The translations under genes and the position numbers were made by a program. Below, one piece after another: positions 4,875 through 8,418 of a stretch of DNA of 8,418 nt. The notes beneath the pieces are model-generated. The model did not search any database, had not been told where the DNA came from, and saw nothing but the letters and a program-made list of their open reading frames with translations. The stretch comes from an uncultured bacterium (GTDB taxonomy: Bacteria; Bacillota; Clostridia; Lachnospirales; Lachnospiraceae): the NCBI GenBank assembly GCA_905214365.1, contig CAJMMH010000112.1, forward strand, positions 1 to 8,418, in the 5' to 3' direction. The stretch's first letter is position 1. Every line of letters begins with the position of its first letter.

Positions 4875-6707
4875 TCAGGAACGCTTCTTATCGAAATCGT
4901 CCATCATTTCTTCGCGGAACTGCTGGGTATAGAGATTATAGTAATATCCCTTCTGATCCATCAGCTGCTGATGGCTCCCCTGTTCAATAATCTTTCCGGC
5001 CTTTACCACCAGGATGATATCTGCCTGGCGGATGGTGGAAAGACGGTGAGCAATGATAAAGGAGGTACGATCCTTTAACAGATAGGAAATCGCGTCCTGA
5101 ATCAGCTGCTCGGTTTCCGTATCAATGGAAGATGTTGCTTCATCCAGAACAAAGATCGCCGGATCCGCCAGAACGGCACGCGCAAATGAGATCAGCTGCT
5201 TCTCACCGGTTGACATCGAATCGCCGCCTTCGCCAACGTCTGTATTCCAGCCCTTTTCCAGCTTCGCGGCAACCTTATCCGCAGAAACGGTCTTTGCCGC
5301 GCGGATGACTTCCTCATCGGTTGCGTCCAGACGCCCGTAGCGGATATTGTCCATAATCGTTCCAGAGAACAAATGCGGGCTCTGAAGCACATATCCGATA
5401 GAGCTGTGCAGCCAGGACTGACTCCGCTTCCGATAGTCGATACCGTCAATCAGAATCCGGCCCTCAGTTGGCTCAAAGAACCTGCATGCCAGATTGACTA
5501 ACGTACTCTTTCCGGCTCCAGTCTCTCCGACAATCGCTACCGTCGTGCCTGCCGGAACATGAAGATTGAAATGTTCAAGAATGTTTTCATTGCCGTCCGG
5601 ATAATGGAACGTCACATCCTCAAACATAATGTCGCCGTGAATCGGCTCCCAGTTCTCCCGCTTCTGATCAAACGCCGTACCATACTTTTCAATGACCTCA
5701 GGCGTATCCTGAATCTGAGGTTCTTCCTCCAGCAGACCGGTAACACGCTCAATGTTCGCCTGCGCCGATATCAACTCAGACAGGTTTCTCGCTACGTTCT
5801 GGATCGGCTCAAACATGTTGACTGCATAGGTGGTGAACGCTGACAGCGTTCCGATCTTCATAATCTGGTCTCCGACCATCATGCCGCCCTCTCGGAGTAC
5901 AATAGCGACCGCCGCCGCGCTGCACAGAACAACCAGAGAAATGTAAATTCCATTCATTCTGGCCGCTTTGACACCCGCAATCCGCATCTCCTGCGTAATC
6001 TGATGGAACTGGCGCGTATTCTTTTCCTCAATGACAAGCGCCTTTGAGGTCTGCGCGCCCATGATTCCTTCATTATAAGCTCCGGTGATGCGGGAATTGT
6101 GCTTGCGCACCTTCCGGTTCCACTCCAGAATCCGTTTCTGAAAAAACGCAGTCAGCAGCACAAGCGCAGGAACAACCAACAGCACAAGTAGTGCCAGTTT
6201 CAGATTAAGGTACGCCATGACGCCAAAAATGCCGATAACATAAAACAATGCCCAGAGCATATCCATAACATTCCACGCTACCAGACCGCTGATTCTCCCG
6301 GTATCGCTCATGACACGGGCAAGAATATAGCCGACCGGAGTGGTATTGTAATAGGAAAAGGACAGCGTCTGCAAATGATCAAAACACGCTTTTTTCATAC
6401 GCTTTGCCATTTGCATTTCGATGACCATCGCGCATTGGCAGAAAATCACAACGCTGATTGTCTGGAATGCAATTGATGCCAGATAAACTGCCGCGAATCC
6501 GCCCAATCCGTCCGTCGTCATGTCTCCGACGAAATGGTTGATCGCGTACTGCTGAAACAGCGGAAGCGCAATATCCACCACCGCGCACAGCGTATTAAAC
6601 AGAATTGCTGTAATCATCAGCCCCCGGAACGGCTTAACAAATGGAGCAAGCTTCAGCCAGATCCGCCAGTCAAAGGCTTTGTTATACTCTTTTTCTTCGA
6701 TCTGCAT
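4875..6707 (-). CDS. Heterodimeric ABC exporter, second half-transporter (catalytic-glutamate subunit)
   Basis: This 610-residue protein has a six-helix transmembrane domain (helices near 27-55, 68-95, 148-166, 169-190, 253-272 and 280-300) fused to an ATP-binding domain (about 355-600). Walker A is GETGAGKST (394-402), the Q-loop glutamine Q442, Walker B IFVLDE with catalytic E523, the D-loop SSID (526-529) and the H-loop H554. The signature is MSTGEK (498-503) in place of LSGGQ. With the upstream gene it should form a drug- or lipid-type exporter of the LmrCD/BmrCD/TM287-288 kind in the cytoplasmic membrane. Its ATG shares one base with the upstream stop (TGATG), and a strong ribosome binding site, GGAGGGG, lies six bases before it, which supports translational coupling and a fixed subunit ratio. 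The substrate is unknown. Confidence 0.93.
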   Translation of the reverse strand: MQIEEKEYNKAFDWRIWLKLAPFVKPFRGLMITAILFNTLCAVVDIALPLFQQYAINHFVGDMTTDGLGGFAAVYLASIAFQTISVVIFCQCAMVIEMQMAKRMKKACFDHLQTLSFSYYNTTPVGYILARVMSDTGRISGLVAWNVMDMLWALFYVIGIFGVMAYLNLKLALLVLLVVPALVLLTAFFQKRILEWNRKVRKHNSRITGAYNEGIMGAQTSKALVIEEKNTRQFHQITQEMRIAGVKAARMNGIYISLVVLCSAAAVAIVLREGGMMVGDQIMKIGTLSAFTTYAVNMFEPIQNVARNLSELISAQANIERVTGLLEEEPQIQDTPEVIEKYGTAFDQKRENWEPIHGDIMFEDVTFHYPDGNENILEHFNLHVPAGTTVAIVGETGAGKSTLVNLACRFFEPTEGRILIDGIDYRKRSQSWLHSSIGYVLQSPHLFSGTIMDNIRYGRLDATDEEVIRAAKTVSADKVAAKLEKGWNTDVGEGGDSMSTGEKQLISFARAVLADPAIFVLDEATSSIDTETEQLIQDAISYLLKDRTSFIIAHRLSTIRQADIILVVKAGKIIEQGSHQQLMDQKGYYYNLYTQQFREEMMDDFDKKRS

Positions 6708-8356
6708 CAGAATCCCCTCCCTTCTGCAGCCGGTACGCCCTGTCCTGACCCGTCAGTCTGCGTACTCATCTGGATCTCATAGATCCGGCGGTAGATTCCA
6801 TTTTTCTGCATCAGCTGCTCATGGCTTCCCATCTCGGCAACCTGGCCGTCCTCCAGCACCAGAATGCAGTCTGCCTGCATCAGCGTCGTAATCCGGTGTG
6901 AGATCAGAATTACTGTTGCATCCGCCATCCGCTGCTTTAAGGCATGACGGATCATCGCGTCCGTCTGCGCATCAACCGCTGACAGTGAATCGTCAAATAC
7001 CATGATCGGTGCATGCTGCATCAGCATCCGCGCAATAGCAACACGCTGCTTCTGTCCGCCGGACAGCGTAACACCGCGTTCGCCAACAACGGTCTGATAC
7101 CCATCGCTGAAGCTGTCAATCGCACTGTCCACACAGGCAATCACACATGCCTCGCGGATATCCTCCAGTCCTGCTTTTTCAGCTGTGATTCCGACATTTT
7201 CCTGGATGGTTCCTGAAAACAAAAACGGCTCCTGAAGAACCATGCCAATGTTCTTTCTCAGATAATCCCTGCGGATAGAACGGATATCCGTATCCCCGAT
7301 CCGAATCTCTCCGCTGCCTTCAGGCAGCTCATAAAGCCGGTTCAGAAGATGAACCAACGTACTCTTTCCGCTTCCGGTGTTGCCTAAAATCGCAAATGTC
7401 TTTCCGGCCGGAATCGCAAACGACACATCCTTCAGTACCGGACCGCCCTCTTCGTACCGGAAATTTACATGATCAAAAACAATGTCACGGTTCATCGGCG
7501 GACATACAGCCCCAGGCTGATCCTGTTCTTCCTCCGCTTCCAGAATGTAGGCAAGACGGTCAATGGAAACGCCTGCCTTACTCATCTCCGATACAATACG
7601 TCCAAGACTTCGGATCGGCCATGCCATACTGGAATTGTAGGCAACAAACGTCATAAACTCGCCGACGGTAATCTCTCCATTTACCGCTGCGGTCACGCCA
7701 AGGCAAATGACAGTCAGGATCTGGATGCCGGTGATCAGATCGCCGATGGACCAGTACAGACTTAAAAACTTTCCAAGATAAATCCACAGTCCGGAAAAGT
7801 GCTCGTTCTTTTCATCAAAACGTTCTCTTTCATACTGTTCTCTGCCGAACGCGCGCACCACACGAACACCGGTCAGATTCTCCTGTACGGTGTTGGATAA
7901 CGCGCCCTCCGCCTCGTCCGCTTCCTGGAAATGCCTGGCAATCCGGCTGAAAAAGTAGCCGGAATACAGCATGACAATTGGAAGAAACGCGACCGCTACC
8001 AGCGTGATTTTTACATTCATCGTAAACATGATGATCATGTAAAACACAACCAGAAAGACAATACGGAATACCTCAACCAGCTGGCCGGTGACAAAGTTGC
8101 GCACCATGTCTACGTCAGACGTACAGCGCTGAATGATATCTCCGGTCTGGTTCTTGACATGCCAGCTGTACGGCAGACGCTGGATGTGATCATACAGCTT
8201 GTCGCGCATCCCCTTGACAAAGGTTTCTGATCCCTTTGCCGTGATAACGCGGGAGCCGTAGCTTGCAAGCGCGTTGATCACCGCAATCACAAGAATTGCC
8301 GCAGCCGCGAGCGTCAGCATCTTTCCCGTCTGCGACAGGACCACGTCTTCCGGCAA
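6707..8356 (-). CDS. Heterodimeric ABC exporter, first half-transporter, N-terminus missing or frameshifted
   Basis: The open frame gives 549 residues counted from a TTG. It holds five of six expected helices (about 13-35, 92-112, 115-135, 205-225 and 231-250) and a full ATP-binding domain: Walker A GNTGSGKST (325-333), Q375, signature LSGGQ (431-435), Walker B IMVFDD and H487. The catalytic position after Walker B is Asp (D456) instead of Glu, as in the degenerate subunit of heterodimeric exporters. Family members usually begin 40-50 residues earlier, with a first helix that is absent here. The TTG has no ribosome binding site, and an in-frame TGA lies at 8386-8384. Another frame on the same strand (to a TAA at 8375-8373) encodes LIDTLLKHILLI, which resembles the end of that missing helix. 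So the true start is probably beyond the window and separated by a frameshift. MarR-type regulators often precede such operons; none is visible. Confidence 0.85.
   Translation of the reverse strand: MPEDVVLSQTGKMLTLAAAAILVIAVINALASYGSRVITAKGSETFVKGMRDKLYDHIQRLPYSWHVKNQTGDIIQRCTSDVDMVRNFVTGQLVEVFRIVFLVVFYMIIMFTMNVKITLVAVAFLPIVMLYSGYFFSRIARHFQEADEAEGALSNTVQENLTGVRVVRAFGREQYERERFDEKNEHFSGLWIYLGKFLSLYWSIGDLITGIQILTVICLGVTAAVNGEITVGEFMTFVAYNSSMAWPIRSLGRIVSEMSKAGVSIDRLAYILEAEEEQDQPGAVCPPMNRDIVFDHVNFRYEEGGPVLKDVSFAIPAGKTFAILGNTGSGKSTLVHLLNRLYELPEGSGEIRIGDTDIRSIRRDYLRKNIGMVLQEPFLFSGTIQENVGITAEKAGLEDIREACVIACVDSAIDSFSDGYQTVVGERGVTLSGGQKQRVAIARMLMQHAPIMVFDDSLSAVDAQTDAMIRHALKQRMADATVILISHRITTLMQADCILVLEDGQVAEMGSHEQLMQKNGIYRRIYEIQMSTQTDGSGQGVPAAEGRGF
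6714..6720 (-). promoter_or_regulatory. Ribosome binding site inside the upstream ABC gene
   Basis: GGAGGGG on the minus strand sits in the last codons of the first ABC gene, six bases before the start of the second. Together with the TGATG overlap it fixes the downstream start and implies coupled translation. Confidence 0.8.
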
Positions 8357-8385
8357 AAAGCGCAGTAAAAAATTACAGATTAATC

Positions 8386-8413
8386 AGTAGAATATGTTTA
8401 AGCAAGGTGTCAA
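8386..8413 (-). promoter_or_regulatory. Doubtful promoter-like pair upstream of the ABC operon
   Basis: On the minus strand TTGACA (8413-8408) is followed after 16 bases by TCTACT (8391-8386), four of six matches to the -10 consensus. If the ABC gene really extends past the window these are coding bases and the match is chance. Confidence 0.15.
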
Positions 8414-8418
8414 TAAGA

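Noticed and set aside
4843..4899. Inverted repeat CGATTTC/GAAATCG between the convergent SDR and ABC genes, considered as a terminator
   Set aside because: The arms are 7 bp with a loop of over 40 bases, one arm is inside the ABC coding region, and no U-tract follows.
8373..8386. Programmed +1 frameshift, considered for the ABC gene
   Set aside because: There is no known slippery motif or stimulatory element, and programmed shifting is not known for this transporter family. An indel or decay is simpler.

Overview
The window looks like ordinary Firmicutes chromosome, most likely class Clostridia and possibly Lachnospiraceae. This rests on consensus SigA-type promoters, strong AAGGAGG ribosome binding sites, a long-form HPF, a Thr/Pro/Gln/Glu-linker NlpC/P60 secreted protein and a Clostridia-style heterodimeric ABC exporter. 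The genus is inference. I see no phage, insertion sequence, CRISPR array, tRNA or rRNA.

Layout. Bases 1-354 hold no gene. They contain a one-sided cluster of DnaA boxes (about 83-252) followed by an AT-rich, pyrimidine-rich tract. A strong extended -10 promoter (355-383) and a foldable leader of about 145 nt then lead into hpf (535-1065, +). Two strong hairpins (1166-1205 and 1243-1304) separate hpf from a convergent gene for a 787-residue secreted NlpC/P60 cell-wall hydrolase (1370-3733, -). That gene has a perfect-consensus promoter (TTGACA-17-TATAAT) and, just past the predicted transcription start, an exact WalR-type direct repeat.

A 380-base divergent intergenic region with several overlapping inverted repeats precedes an SDR-family reductase (4114-4842, +; FabG/YmfI-like). 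It converges with a two-gene operon on the minus strand (8356 to 4875) that encodes the two halves of a heterodimeric ABC multidrug-type exporter. Their stop and start codons overlap (TGATG). The first half-transporter lacks its first membrane helix inside the window. It has an in-frame stop upstream and an apparent continuation in another frame, so it is truncated or frameshifted at the right edge.

How the genes relate. Only the two ABC genes clearly form one functional unit. hpf acts in ribosome hibernation, the NlpC/P60 protein in peptidoglycan turnover, and the SDR probably in small-molecule or EF-P modification chemistry. The points most worth following up are the DnaA-box cluster in a non-canonical neighbourhood next to hpf, the WalR-like site on the hydrolase gene, the structured leaders of hpf and the SDR gene, and the broken 5' end of the exporter operon. 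I found no convincing new multi-gene system.
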